Positions 23,131 to 34,400 of a DNA stretch of 64,000 nucleotides are shown in pieces. Within the stretch, counting starts at the first letter, position 1; each line of letters begins with the position of its first letter. Source of the DNA: Progne subis subis (Eukaryota > Chordata > Aves > Passeriformes > Hirundinidae); NCBI GenBank assembly GCA_022316685.1, contig JAKJHU010000085.1:372001-436000 (forward strand), read 5' to 3'. The notes under the pieces were generated by a model. The model was not told the DNA's origin and did not search any database. It saw only the letters and a list, made by a program, of their open reading frames with translations. The position numbers were made by a program, and so were the translations under genes.

Positions 23131-23559
23131 GCATGCCCGGCCTGGTGTCAACCAGCCACCTGCCGCGCCTTCCCAACCCCATCGCTCCCAGCGCGGCATC
23201 ACCGTTCCTCGGCGTTCGGGACCCAAAAAACACCGAAAAGAACGCACGCTCATGGACGGCGGGGGCTTGGGGGGACACGCAGGGCTTGGGGGGGTGAGGG
23301 AGAAGATGCCCACGGGGGTGCAGGGACGGGCGGGGCGGACGCGCGGGTCTCCCCCGGCCGGGCGCTCCCGGTGCCGCTCCCGGTGCCGCTCCCGGTGCCG
23401 CTCCCGGTGCCGCTCCCGGTGCCGCTCCCGGTGCCGCTCCCGGTGCCCCGCTCCCCCGGAAGGCCGGTGCCGGGGCGGGGCGGGCGGCAGGAAGGGGCAG
23501 GGCCGGGCCCGGCGCACAAAGCCCGGCGGCGGGCGGGCTCCGGGCAGTGTCGCGGCGCG
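23130..23559 (+). promoter_or_regulatory. CpG-rich promoter of the C12orf76-like gene
   Basis: This CpG-dense stretch immediately precedes the ATG at 23560. It has GC boxes (GGGGCGGGGCGGGCGG near 23472 and CGGGCGGGCTCC near 23530) and no TATA box. It includes the 12-bp tandem array at 23364-23447. Confidence 0.65.
23364..23447. repeat. 12-bp tandem repeat, about 7 copies
   Basis: The unit GCTCCCGGTGCC is repeated about seven times without interruption, 110-195 bp upstream of the C12orf76-like start codon. Because the unit is a multiple of three it reads open in every frame, giving repetitive Arg-Ser and Pro-Leu peptides that are not real proteins. Confidence 0.95.
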
Positions 23560-23848
23560 ATGGGGCTGGCGGCGGCGCGGGGCTGGGCGCTGTCCCCGCT
23601 GTCCCCGCTGTCCCCGGGCCCGGCGGAGCGCAGCCGGCCCTACGCTGTGCTGCAGCATCAGAACCTGGGTGAGCGGGTTGTTAGCACCGCCACGACTCGG
23701 CCGGGGGTTGGGGGAGTTGATTGAGGAGTGTTTAATGGATGTTCTTTCTCTTCCCGCCGCAGTGCTGCTGGGCAGCATCCTCAGCGCTCTCCTGCTCACC
23801 ATCATCCTCATGGCCATCTGTGTCTACCGGCCCGTCCGGCGGCGGTAG
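23560..23848 (+). CDS. C12orf76: C12orf76-like small single-pass membrane protein, 64 residues
   Basis: Two coding exons: 23560-23668 (109 nt, GTGAGC donor) and 23763-23848 (86 nt, CCGCCGCAG acceptor), joined in phase, ending TAG. The protein has a low-complexity N-terminus with LSP repeats, a conserved-looking RPYAVLQHQNLVLLGS block (residues ~26-41), one hydrophobic helix (residues ~38-58) and an arginine-rich end, VYRPVRRR. The charge distribution predicts a cytosolic C-terminus. Assignment to C12orf76 rests on its place next to ANKRD13A, as in human 12q24.11, and on remembered similarity of the C-terminal half. The function is unknown. The start is the first ATG after the CpG-rich leader and directly precedes the coding exon. 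It could be named differently in birds. Confidence 0.72.
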
Positions 23849-24473
23849 CGGAGCGGGACCCGCCGAGGCATCGAGAGGATGCTGCATTCCGCCTGGTTCT
23901 TCCACCCGGTGTCCACCATCCCAGCACCGCTTCAGTCCTGCCGGTTCACCTGTCTGGTACGCAGCATCCCGCCGCTGCTCTGGACCCAGCAGGTTCCCCC
24001 TCCGGTGCTGCCCGGTTCTCCCCTCCGGTCCCCACCGTCCTGTGGCCGCTCCCGTCAGCTGCTGGGGATGCCCTGAGGATGCGAGTGTGGCTTTTCACCC
24101 CTCTCTGCCCGTGCTGTGTCACACGGCTCCATCGCGATGTGGCTTCCGACAAAGGTCTGGCCGGGGGCTGGGAATCACCCCCTCCCTCAGCAGACGGACT
24201 CCTGGAGCTCCTGGGGACGTGTCCGCAGCAAACCCGTCTGGCTCGGAGCAGGGCCTGGAGCGGCGCGCCCGCCTCCCAGATCCCGGCGTTTTGGCGAGGC
24301 TGATCCGACACCGAGTGCTCGAGGGCGTGCAGGCAGCCGGGGCCTGCGATGTCACAGGAACAGGGCGGGATTGGGGACATTTGTCCGAGGAGCTGCTCCA
24401 CGTGCTCAGTCACACCACGTCCACTTTTTGCTTTCTGATTAATTCAGGTCCTCGTTTGAATGCTGAGTCCTGG

Positions 24474-24560
24474 GGGTTGGACGGGGCTTGGAGCAACCTG
24501 GGGTAGTGGGGGGTGTCCCTGTCAGGGCAGGGGGTAGGACAGGATGAGCTTTAAGGTCCC
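24474..24560 (+). repeat. CR1 LINE 3' fragment (short)
   Basis: The blocks GGGGCTTGGAGCAACCTGGG, GGTGTCCCTGTCAGGGCAGG and GAGCTTTAAGGTCCCATTC match the CR1 3' end in sense orientation. Confidence 0.8.
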
Positions 24561-25456
24561 ATTCAAAAATATTCCAAAGGTAAAAGCTCAGTGACCCACC
24601 CAGCAGTGGGTGGGGGGTCTGGTCCGTTCTCGTCTCTGAGGAGAAACACTGATGCATGACCCCATCCTGGTGTAGTTTTCCCAGGCCAGGCTTCTCATTC
24701 CCAACTGTTATTTGCTTTAATTCCTGGCTAAAAAGCCCCAAATAGCCTCCAGTCAAACCAGCCCTGCTGAAGCTGTTGGGAAGTGGGGTGTAGGTGAGGG
24801 ATTCTGGCTTGTGCTGGTCGCTGTGCTCCTGGAAACAGGAGCCTCCAAAGGTTTGCAAGCCAGGCAGATGCTCTGCAAGTGTTTGAGCTCCAGCCAGACC
24901 CATTTTATGCAGTTTCAGTAACAAGTGTTTACACTGAATCCCACTTCCATACGAATGCTGCTATTTTGTTTTGCACTGCTACAAGTAGTAACTGGATTTT
25001 ACTAATTATTACTTTGATATTTAACATAGGGGTGTTTTGCTTAGTAATTTATTTAGATTTCTGAAATGTAACTCCCAGAACAATTGTTGTTGACCTGTTC
25101 TCAAGCCCTTGTGCTGCATCTGAGGTGTTTTCCCTTCTGCTTGAAGGACACCACGTGCTGGCATTGAACAGAGATTTTCTGTTTTGTGAAATGACTGTGA
25201 GCCTGGCCTCGAACAGATGGAGCTGTTAATCCAAGAGTGAGGCAGCAAGGCAGCACTGCTCCATTGCTCTCTGCTCCTCCTTTTGCTCACTGATTCCTGT
25301 ACTCCTGATTTTTCTCGGTCCTTCATCTACTGTGAAGCCTGGCCTGCAGCCCATGCTGCTCATGGGGGTGGATGGTGAAGCTCCCAGCTCTGCATTCCCG
25401 GGAGCAGAATTCCTGTTTGCTCTCATTCCTCACTCCCTGCTATGCCTCTTTGTACA

Positions 25457-25462
25457 AATAAA
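25457..25462 (+). terminator. Polyadenylation signal AATAAA (candidate for the C12orf76-like gene)
   Basis: Canonical hexamer in TACAAATAAAACGC, about 1.6 kb after the stop. It is the best plus-strand candidate between the two genes; alternative AATAAA matches further right fall in the presumed ANKRD13A antisense UTR. Confidence 0.5.
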
Positions 25463-25480
25463 ACGCTCAGTAAACAATCC

Positions 25481-26470
25481 AGGCTCTTATTTATTCATGG
25501 CCATGCTGTTTGTTATGAACTGGGCTGGAGCTCCACAAAGGGGTGACGCTGTCCGGATTCCCACCTCTCATCCCCTCATGGCTCCTACCTCATTTTCAGG
25601 GGCATGGCAGTGCTGGGGGAACGTTTGCATGGATGTTTGTCAGCAAGGAGCCATTTAACAGCACAATGGAAGCACGTCCTACAACGGGTGTGCAGTTCCT
25701 AGCAGCTCAGCTATGAATCAAAACTTGGCCAAAGCAGTGTTAGAAGGGTTTCCAAATAAGGAAAATCATGGATTGCTGCTGTAAAAAGCCTTGAAATGGG
25801 GTCAAAACCACAAAAAAGGACATAGTCTTGCTTTCAGGAACTAACAGCATCAATTTAAATAACTATTAAAGCTGGTTATAGTTTTAGAAGCTACAGGTGT
25901 TTGTAACTCTGAGCTTCTCGTTCCTGCCTCAGAGAGAGAGGTTGGACTCTGTTGTTACACATCAGTCTTGGCTTTAACATTAAACATACTCAGAACCCTC
26001 TGCTCCTCTCTTACAAGAAGTTGCAAAGACAAATTAATAGGTTTTCCTGCCTTTCACTGCCTTAACCTCTGTGTTGTACTGATTCCCTCTTTTCAAGACA
26101 AGGGAGACTCAAAAACTTGGCTGAAACTCTCCTAAAAGTGGTTCTGGGGATTATGTGTCTGATTCACGCTAAGCCAGAAGTACCTTGGAGAATTTAATAG
26201 ATGATAATGTCACTTTAATGTACAAAAAGACAAAAAAAAGATAATTAGTAAAAAAAAAAAAAAAGACTCCAAATAGTGTTAGAAAAAATATCTGCGTGTG
26301 GTGTAATGTGCAATACCTTTGGTTTTTTCTCCAGCATGTCCACACAGAGCATGTCCATCTTACACTGAAAGGGTTAAGTCAGGCTTTAAGAGAAGCAGCA
26401 TCTGGCTGAGGGAAGCAGGGCCTTCTAGTTTTAGCTGGAATTACACAAATGTCAAAGAAAGAAAAAAAAA
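25481..26470. other. AT-rich tail-to-tail intergenic stretch
   Basis: About 1 kb between the ends of the plus-strand C12orf76-like gene and the minus-strand ANKRD13A gene. It has A-tracts at 26230-26265 and 26464-26475. No exon or RNA gene is recognised. Confidence 0.6.
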
Positions 26471-28402
26471 AACAAAACCCAAAAGCAAATCCAATTTATT
26501 TTACAGTCCCAGACTAAGAAGCAGGAGCGTAACAAAACTTCAACTGAAAGTGCTCAATGTTCTTTAGTTTAAATATAAAACCAGAACAAGTCAGCTTGAA
26601 AAATGCTATTTTTACCCCTCTTGTAACCTTTGAAACGCCTAGCAGAAGACAGGCAAGGCCAGGCAGACGGGTTTGTAAAGGCAACAGCACTCTTTATTCC
26701 CTCTGGAGGAATGCCCACGGCTCCCTCTCCTACCTCCCACTCTGTCAGGAGCTCAGCATGAGGCCTGTTCCCTTTTCCCCAGCTGTGACAGTCACAGGAA
26801 TCCCCTTCGCAAAGAAAGAAATTCCAAGCCAACCCCTGTGCAGGACAGTCCCCATTCCTGCAGCACCCAGGAAGCTGTTCTGAGGGATGTAAGTTGTCCC
26901 AGGGAACAAAACCAGTGTGGAGAGGCCAGTCCTAGGGTAGACTGAAGGAATTGTAATCATTTCCTATGTAAAACAATGGATTATTCGTTTAAAATAGGGT
27001 TCCAAGTTACCAACTGCCCCACTGGTTACGATCAAGTCAATTTTATAGTGATTTTATATTGGTTAATTAATAGCTGGTCACCCAGAACTGCCCAGTTTAG
27101 CCTGAGGAACAGGAGCAGTGTTAGGAGCAAGCTCAGAGCAGCTGTACCAAAGGTTCCTCCAGCCCTGCCAGCCAGAGCAGAGGGATATTGCTCACATTTA
27201 ACAACTGTAAGGCTTTCCTGTGGCTGTTCATCGTGTACCTGTGGAGTGCACTTGAGAGTCACAGTGTGAGTACTGTAAACACCGAGAGAAGTGCAGATAA
27301 AAGAGCTACAAAGATCCTGTGTGGCCAAAAACTGGTTAAAACAGACCTAGGAGAGCTGGTTAAAACAGACCTAGGAATTGTTACAAGACCAGTTTGATGA
27401 GTGCAGGCCTAGTGGCTTGGTTTAAAATCAATAAAAACATTCAGGTAAAAAAATAGATGTATTCACATGAAGGACAAGCGCTGGGGTCTTAAAAAGCAAC
27501 ACACGTTTCCCTTGCAGAATTCGAACTTCTCTTCCAATAAGGACACACGAAAAATCTCACCTGAATTCTTCTCCTGGCTGCATTTAGCACCCACACTCAG
27601 CCATGCACACCAAGAGATCCCAAAGAAGCACCTGTATCTATCCCTTAAATTCTTGCTGCCTCTGACCAGGGGAACGAGCTGGTTTGGAATCACTGCAGAG
27701 ACTGCTGCTGTACTGGACAGATGGTCCCATTTCAGCATCTAAAATTTTACTGGCTGCTTGTTTTGTCCTTTTTCAGAAAGCACTAGTTTAATCTGGAGCT
27801 TGGATGAGCTGTTCAAGTATAAAATTATCCCTCTTAAGCCAAAAATCTCAGAAACTAAAGGAGAGATAACCACATCTAAACAAAACTAACAGAAAACATC
27901 TGTCAGCATGAAAAACTACCGTGTGTGTGTGTGTGTGTGTATAGGCAGGGAGACGCTCCCCCATGAAACAGCTGGAAAAACAGGCAATGGCTTTGAATTA
28001 TTGAGAAATAATGAAGCAGATGAGTATTTCTTTGGTAAGTAAAATGAAGTTTCCCTCCTGAACCCCACCCCCACCCCCCCCCCATAAATCAGGCTTTCAA
28101 GCTTTACTGCAATGCTACATCCTGATGCAAAGCAAAATTTCCATCTGCTCTTCAATAAATAAGTTTCGATAAAAACATTTCCTTCAAAGCTAAGACTGCG
28201 TGGTTGGGGAGGCAAATGTGGAGTCCTGGGATCTAGAACTCCCCCAAACAAAAATAAACCAGGTTTTTGCAGCTGATGCCAACTTAGAAGGCAGGTGAAA
28301 TGTTTCCTTAAGCAATCCAGTAGTGGTCTTCAGATGACAGCTCTGAAAACCTCCAGTTTTACACAGATTTGGTCATCCCTGCTTCAGGAGGTCACTTAGG
28401 AG
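26471..28402 (-). other. ANKRD13A: Probable 3' UTR of ANKRD13A
   Basis: AT-rich DNA follows the ANKRD13A stop. Minus-strand AATAAA signals occur at 26698-26693 and 26500-26495, giving a 3' UTR of roughly 1.7-1.9 kb. It includes a (GT)n microsatellite at 27921-27940 and a C-rich run at 28067-28084. Which signal is used cannot be read from sequence alone. Confidence 0.55.
27921..27940. repeat. (GT)10 dinucleotide microsatellite
   Basis: Ten uninterrupted GT units lie within the presumed ANKRD13A 3' UTR. Confidence 0.95.
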
Positions 28403-31400
28403 CTATTTTTCCACAAGAGAGAGCTGTAAAACTTGCTGAAGCTCTGCATCTTCCTTTTCCTTCCGCTGCTTCTCCTGTTCCTCCTGCTCCCTCACAGAAA
28501 GCTCCATGGCAAGCTGCAAGTCCTTCTCAAAGCTGGAAGTTTCACTGGAGCTGCCGCTGTGGGAGTTCCCTGTTCTTGTCAGAAAGCTCTCCTGCAGTGC
28601 CCTGATGGAAAAGAACAACTTTGAGAAGTAAAAGAGACAAAACCTGACTCATATTTGTTGCAATGATCCTTCCTGGCAACTGTTTTAGACCCACAAACCT
28701 GAAAATCTCTCCCAGAGGGGAGAAAACGGTTTGAGGATATGAGAGTAAGCTGTTCCAACACCTGTAAAATTCCCACTGTCAAACCTGGATTCCTTTGAAT
28801 CTTTCATAGATACCAACAGTTATATTTTCAATGGGCCTCTAAAAGCATCCTCACCTGGTTTAAAGGATTTTCCACGTACAGAAGAACCCAGAAGAGTCAG
28901 TTCTTGGTTTCTTTTCACTTAACTGCAGAAGGACTCCAGAGCCCATTTTTAAGCATCCATTAAATCTATGTTTTTAAGGATTACATAAGGATTTTGAAAA
29001 GAAAGAGCTGCCTTGAAGTGTGCAGCTTCTAATAACCAAACATTCAATGCAGGGGGATCAAATTCAGAGTTTTAAGAGCAGAAGAGAAGGGCTGGGTTTG
29101 TATATTGACTAAAGAATCTGTTGTGTGCACAGAGCAGCCCCACAGCTGGAAAGAACCACACAACATAAACTAGGGAGGCCCAGTTTGGAGTTCCTTTTTC
29201 TTGGAAAAGTTGGAAGAAGCACAAGAAGAAATCTCGAGTTCTGTGCATTTGCTACTCATACTATTAAAAAAAAAAAAAAGCCAAATTGCTTCACGCTGCT
29301 GCTGGGGGTATTTTTGCTCTGTCACTACATGGTTTGACATGAAAAAAGATACTTACCTCTGATACTGCATATTGAGGTCTGAGGAATATCCAACTTCTCC
29401 ATTGAAATGCACCCCCAGTTCCTAGAGATGGGGAAAGAGACAATTCCACAGCAGTTATCAGATGTGCAGAGTGAGTCACCGAAAAGTAACCCTTAAACCA
29501 TCTTTATTTCTTCTTTGAAATACATTATTTTTATCTTCTAAGGTCTTAGAAAAACTGATCCTACACTGGTTTCTTTCAGCTCTTGCTGCACAATCCCTGA
29601 CCAAGCTGCCAGCGCACAGACCCCAGCACTCACTTTATTTGCACCAGACTCCAACAAGCTCTGCTGGATGGCAAACTGCATGATCTCGTTATCCTCATCC
29701 TGCACATGGATGTTCCTGCCGTCATCCTGGATCTGGTAGGATTTGGGGATCTCAAACACCGACTGGTCGACTTCGAAATTAGCACCTGCAGAAGGCAAAT
29801 AAAGGTTAAAAAGCACACTGTGCCCTGTTTGTAACAAGGTGTAACTGGAAAGATTCTGATGGATGTTTTTGAGGTAACGCATCGCAGCTCCCCCTGTTCC
29901 GTTCCCTGCAGCTCAGCTTCTCTCTCCTCTGTGCATTCCAGGGATGGAAAAAGCTGGGATCCCCGCACCTTCCCACCCCTTACCTGCATCACTCTGGGCA
30001 CCTCCAGGAGAGGTTCCCTCAGCTGTCCTGCAGCTGTTGACATTTTCAAAAGTAATTCGGGCATTCAGCACGTGAAACAGGGGGATTTCTGTAAGAGCAC
30101 AAGACTTCTGTCAAAATGAGAACCCCTATTCGCTCCCACACCCACACCAAACCCTTACATGTTTATGGGATTTATTCCACAACTGCTTCCTACAACAAAG
30201 CACAGAGGAACTCACTTCACCAAGAAGGTGGCTTTAGTTATCCTCAATCCGTGTCTAAGACTTGCCAAATTTAAGGCACTGAAGCTAAAAGGAAAGGGGC
30301 TGACAAGCAGCTCATTGTCACAGAAATTACACAGTCTTCAAAATGATTATTTCTGGATTGCCACTGGATGTACAAAGCAATGTTTTAGGTAGCCATGAGG
30401 CGAGTAAAAGGCCAATGTGGTTTGGTTTTTGTTTTTTTTTTTTTTTGAAATAATATACTGCAAAACTAAAGGGGAAAAAAAATGGACAAGATGTTACAAT
30501 AAAAATTGCTAAATATTACCAATTTTGACAGGAAATCCTGGTGGAAATTCCAGAGTGATGAAGTCCCTAAGTCTGGCAAAATGAGCACTGGTTCTGGCCA
30601 TCAGGTCGATGATTGGAGTGACTTGTTCCATAAGAGACAAGGGGAACTCTTCACTCATCCACAAGGTTGCTTTAAATCTTAAAGGCAAAGTAGGATAAAA
30701 ACATCCTAAATTCACAGTTTAGGAATAGATGCAAAGGAAAACAGGCAGTTGGGCAGTGACAGGAGGTTACTAACAAGTTACAGCACACCAGCCCAAATGT
30801 TTGCTTTGACTCAGTGGAATTAAAAATAGATTATAGCTGAATACTTCAAGATCTCTCTTCTGATTAATTGTGGAAACTGGGGGGAAAAAATCACATTAGA
30901 TATTTGTAAAAATGGTTTCCAGGGATTAGATAACTGGGAAGAGACAACCCAGAAATAGTTAAAATGGCATTTCTCACTTCTGTGTTCTAACAGTGACTTC
31001 CTTTGGTCTTCCTATGTCTCTGCCATTCAAATCAAAATCTGGGTTGAAGTATTCCTCCAGAGAAATATCCGTGGGATTGTTGATTGCAGCATACTCTGTC
31101 GTCCTGGACGTACTCTAGAAGGAGAGAGAGGAAAAAAACAACCTAAAAAGTACTGAACAGACAGTGGCTACTAGAAGAAACTTTTCATTCACCCTTTGCG
31201 AAGTCCCTCCTTATTTCAGACACAGTGACACACAGCCAAAACCACCATCTGTTATTAGACTGGTGTTACTGAGGTTAGAAATCTCCAAGCTTTTTAGAGA
31301 CAGGAAAAATCTACTTAGACACTTTAAAGCTGGAAACCAACCAGAAATGCACGAGCCACACCACGTCCAGACTCCAAATCCTCTATTAAAATGAAAACTT

Positions 31401-34400
31401 TGACGGAGAATTTGAACCCAAAATCTCTAAATCCCTGTAAATGTGCAATGCCATCCTGACAGAGAGCCAGCAAATCCATTATCCACTGTTCTTTTGCAGT
31501 TTAGAAGCAAGGGAGCTTCTAAAGCCACATGGAAACATGGAATGGTTTGGGTTGCAAGGGATCTTAAAGTTCACCTATTACCAACCAAACAAAAAGAATC
31601 CTCAGGGGAAATGAAAACCTCGTAATCAAAACTGCTGCCCAACTAAGGAAACAAGAGGTGACTCCACACACAGTGACCTGTGCTGACATCAAACACTCAC
31701 CTGAGCACCACACTCATGCTCCACTGTCCCCAGGAATGATTCCAGAGGGTTCCTGTCAGCTTCAGGTAACAGGAGGGAGAACAAAAACAGCCATTAGTAT
31801 TAATTAGCAGTGAAATTGGCACACAGGCCAGGCTTCCCACCCAAAGGGAAGTTGTTCAGATCTCCTGTGAGCTTTACCAGGCAAGCCCAGGACCTACAGC
31901 TGATGGTATAAAAGAGGTACAGAACTTAGAAAAGCTTTTCAGTGATTTCTATGATTAGCAGACACTTTTATGAGTCCCAGTGCCTCAGGGGCCCCAGGGT
32001 AGAATTTCCATATAAAGTTACTAGCTGGTTGCACTTTAATTCAAATACCAGAAGAATTAGCAGACCAAAACAAAAATTCCAAGTAAAAAAGCCTCTGTGA
32101 ATCTTGTATCCATGGCCAAAGTGAAATAAGGACAGGAATACATTCCTGACCAGAGAAGTTCAGCCTTTTAAAACTGTCAGTAAACTTTCAACAGGTTTGA
32201 AGGGTTTTTCTTTCCCCTAAATACAGCTGAGGTAAAACCAGGTTCATTTGTAGGTTAAGAATGAAATAATGAGCTGCCTCAGACACAGCACACATCAAAG
32301 AAAAGCAGGGCAAAGTCAGCAAGGAGAGAATTTCCTTGTTTGTCTGCCCAGTTCCTCAGACACAGAGGAGATGTCAGAGAGCCAAAGGGTTGTGTTTATT
32401 CCAAGTTTTCCAATGGGGAAGATACCTTTATATCTCCTTTTCTCCTCTTCTGTTAAATGCTCCGTTCTGATCCGTGTGATCACGTTCACGTTGTTTGCCA
32501 TGTAGACCTTACAAAAAATACAGGGACAAAAACCAAGCAGCATCACAGGTTAAAAAAAAAGAGTTCCCCAGTAAAACATCACGTACACAACGTTAACTGA
32601 ACCAACCTCAACACCAGACAGGCATTTGCAAGAAATTTTAAGAACAGGCTTTACCTTGGCTTCATAACCATTGACACCTTCCGATTTTTCTGTCCTCCAT
32701 ACCCAGAATCCAGATGTGGTTCTGACAAAAAGAGAACACCACAAGCGTCTACACAGCTGCATTTCTACACAGCCCCCCAGCTGGTTCTTCTAAACCTCAT
32801 TTTAAACACTTGACAGATTATTAATCCCAGATACCTGGATAAATAGGTGTAGTCCTGAAGAAAGACAAATGTGTGTCTGTTAAAAGACACATTGTGTACA
32901 TTTACTTAAAGTGTCCCTGTGAGAGTTGACTTTTTTGTTACCAAATCCCAGTTCTGGTCCATCAATTCCAGCACGTGGATTTGGGTGAAATGCAAATTCG
33001 CAATGAGCAACTGACTCAATCTTAGAGGCCTTTTCCAACCTTAACGATGCTATCCTGCCAATGTGATAAACTGGACGTTTTCTGCCAATGGTTTCTTTCC
33101 ACTGGGAACTTTTCACCAAGCAATAGTGGTGATTTGACCGACCTGAATTTCTTTATCTAGCGATCTGTGAAGCTTAAAATAATTTCAGACCTAGCCTTGA
33201 AAGCTTTAACTATCAAAGCTTTTGCGAGTTCGCCATTAAAGCTTTTTTCAAACATAACATCAAAACGTTTAATTGCTAAGGGAAACTCTCTGTCTTACCT
33301 TTCAAAAGCAATGTTCTTGGTATCAAGGCACGTGCTGATGATTGGAGATGTAAGGCGCCTCTCCACATCTTTCCTCTTGGGCGTCATCGATCCCAGTGTC
33401 AAACGCTTCATGTGCTGTGATATCTCAAACCTCTCCATCGTGACAAACTTCTCATCGTGGTTGATCTCAATGAGCTCTGCCCAGCCACCAGTGTCTGGTG
33501 GAAAAGGCAACATTTCAAGTTAAAGAACTCAGCAAGTGTTCCGGAGTGAAAAGCTGGGGCTGTACTGGGTATCAAACCCGGGTCTTTCTGCACTCAGCTG
33601 GGATCGAACTTGGAGATGGAGCTAAAATTATTTTTTATATGTAGGGCAGCAGAAAAGAAGGAGGGAAAACAGCAAAATACTGACATTTTAGCCCTATCAC
33701 CAAACTTTTACCTGAGATTTACTCAAAGCAAAGAAATTAAGCCATCATAAAACAGTATCTCGAATGTAAGCATGAAACCTTCATAAAACACAAGAGGCCT
33801 TTTTCGTGTAAAATCAGTATTTCTCACTGTGCTCACACAGTTTTTGGGGATCAGTGGTGCAGACAGGTGAACTCTTTACCTTCTCCCTTGAAGATGACAG
33901 TCCTCCTGCCCCTCTCCCAGCTCATGTTCTCGAAGCCCAGCAAGGTGATGTCCACACGCAGCTTGGCCCGGCTCTTCCAGATGCGGCACACGTCGCTCGG
34001 GCACACCCTGGAAACCAGGGGCACTGGGAGAAACGGGAGAAATGGAAAGGGAAAATGTGCAAGAGGTGCAGCACAGAGGAAATGAACTCAAGCACGGGGA
34101 TTGCTCACTCCTGGGAATGTCATTCCAGAGGTGGTGAGATCCTCATCCTCTTTCACTTTAAGAACAACCAGCATTGAGCAAAACTGGCCTAATTTAAAGA
34201 TGAATATGAAAAGGAAGAAGATATTTGTTCAGACTGAAGGTGTGAAATGGCATAAACCACATGCCTGATAGCCTAATAGTTTGATATTTGAAGCATTTAG
34301 TCAGGTGTGAGACCTAGTGTTCATTCCTTTCAGGGAAGAGCAGGTACTTCCCAAACAGCCAGCACATCTGTAGATGACACACGATCACTTCAGTCGTGGA

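Larger units (their letters stand above)
23849..25480 (+). other. C12orf76: Probable 3' UTR of the C12orf76-like gene
   Basis: No further exon is recognised after the TAG. The first good plus-strand polyadenylation signal is AATAAA at 25457-25462, so a ~1.6-kb 3' UTR is plausible. A CR1 fragment (24474-24560) lies inside it. GC content drops sharply across this stretch. Confidence 0.45.

Noticed and set aside
23098..23848. 239- and 240-codon open frames overlapping the C12orf76-like gene
   Set aside because: They are driven by the 12-bp repeat and CpG-rich DNA; one merely includes the last exon of the small gene read without splicing.
33540..33615. tRNA-like T-arm motifs (GTTCGATCC and CCCGGGTTTGATACCC on the minus strand)
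   Set aside because: Two T-arm-like hairpins occur but no matching acceptor stem, D-arm or anticodon arm could be folded around either.
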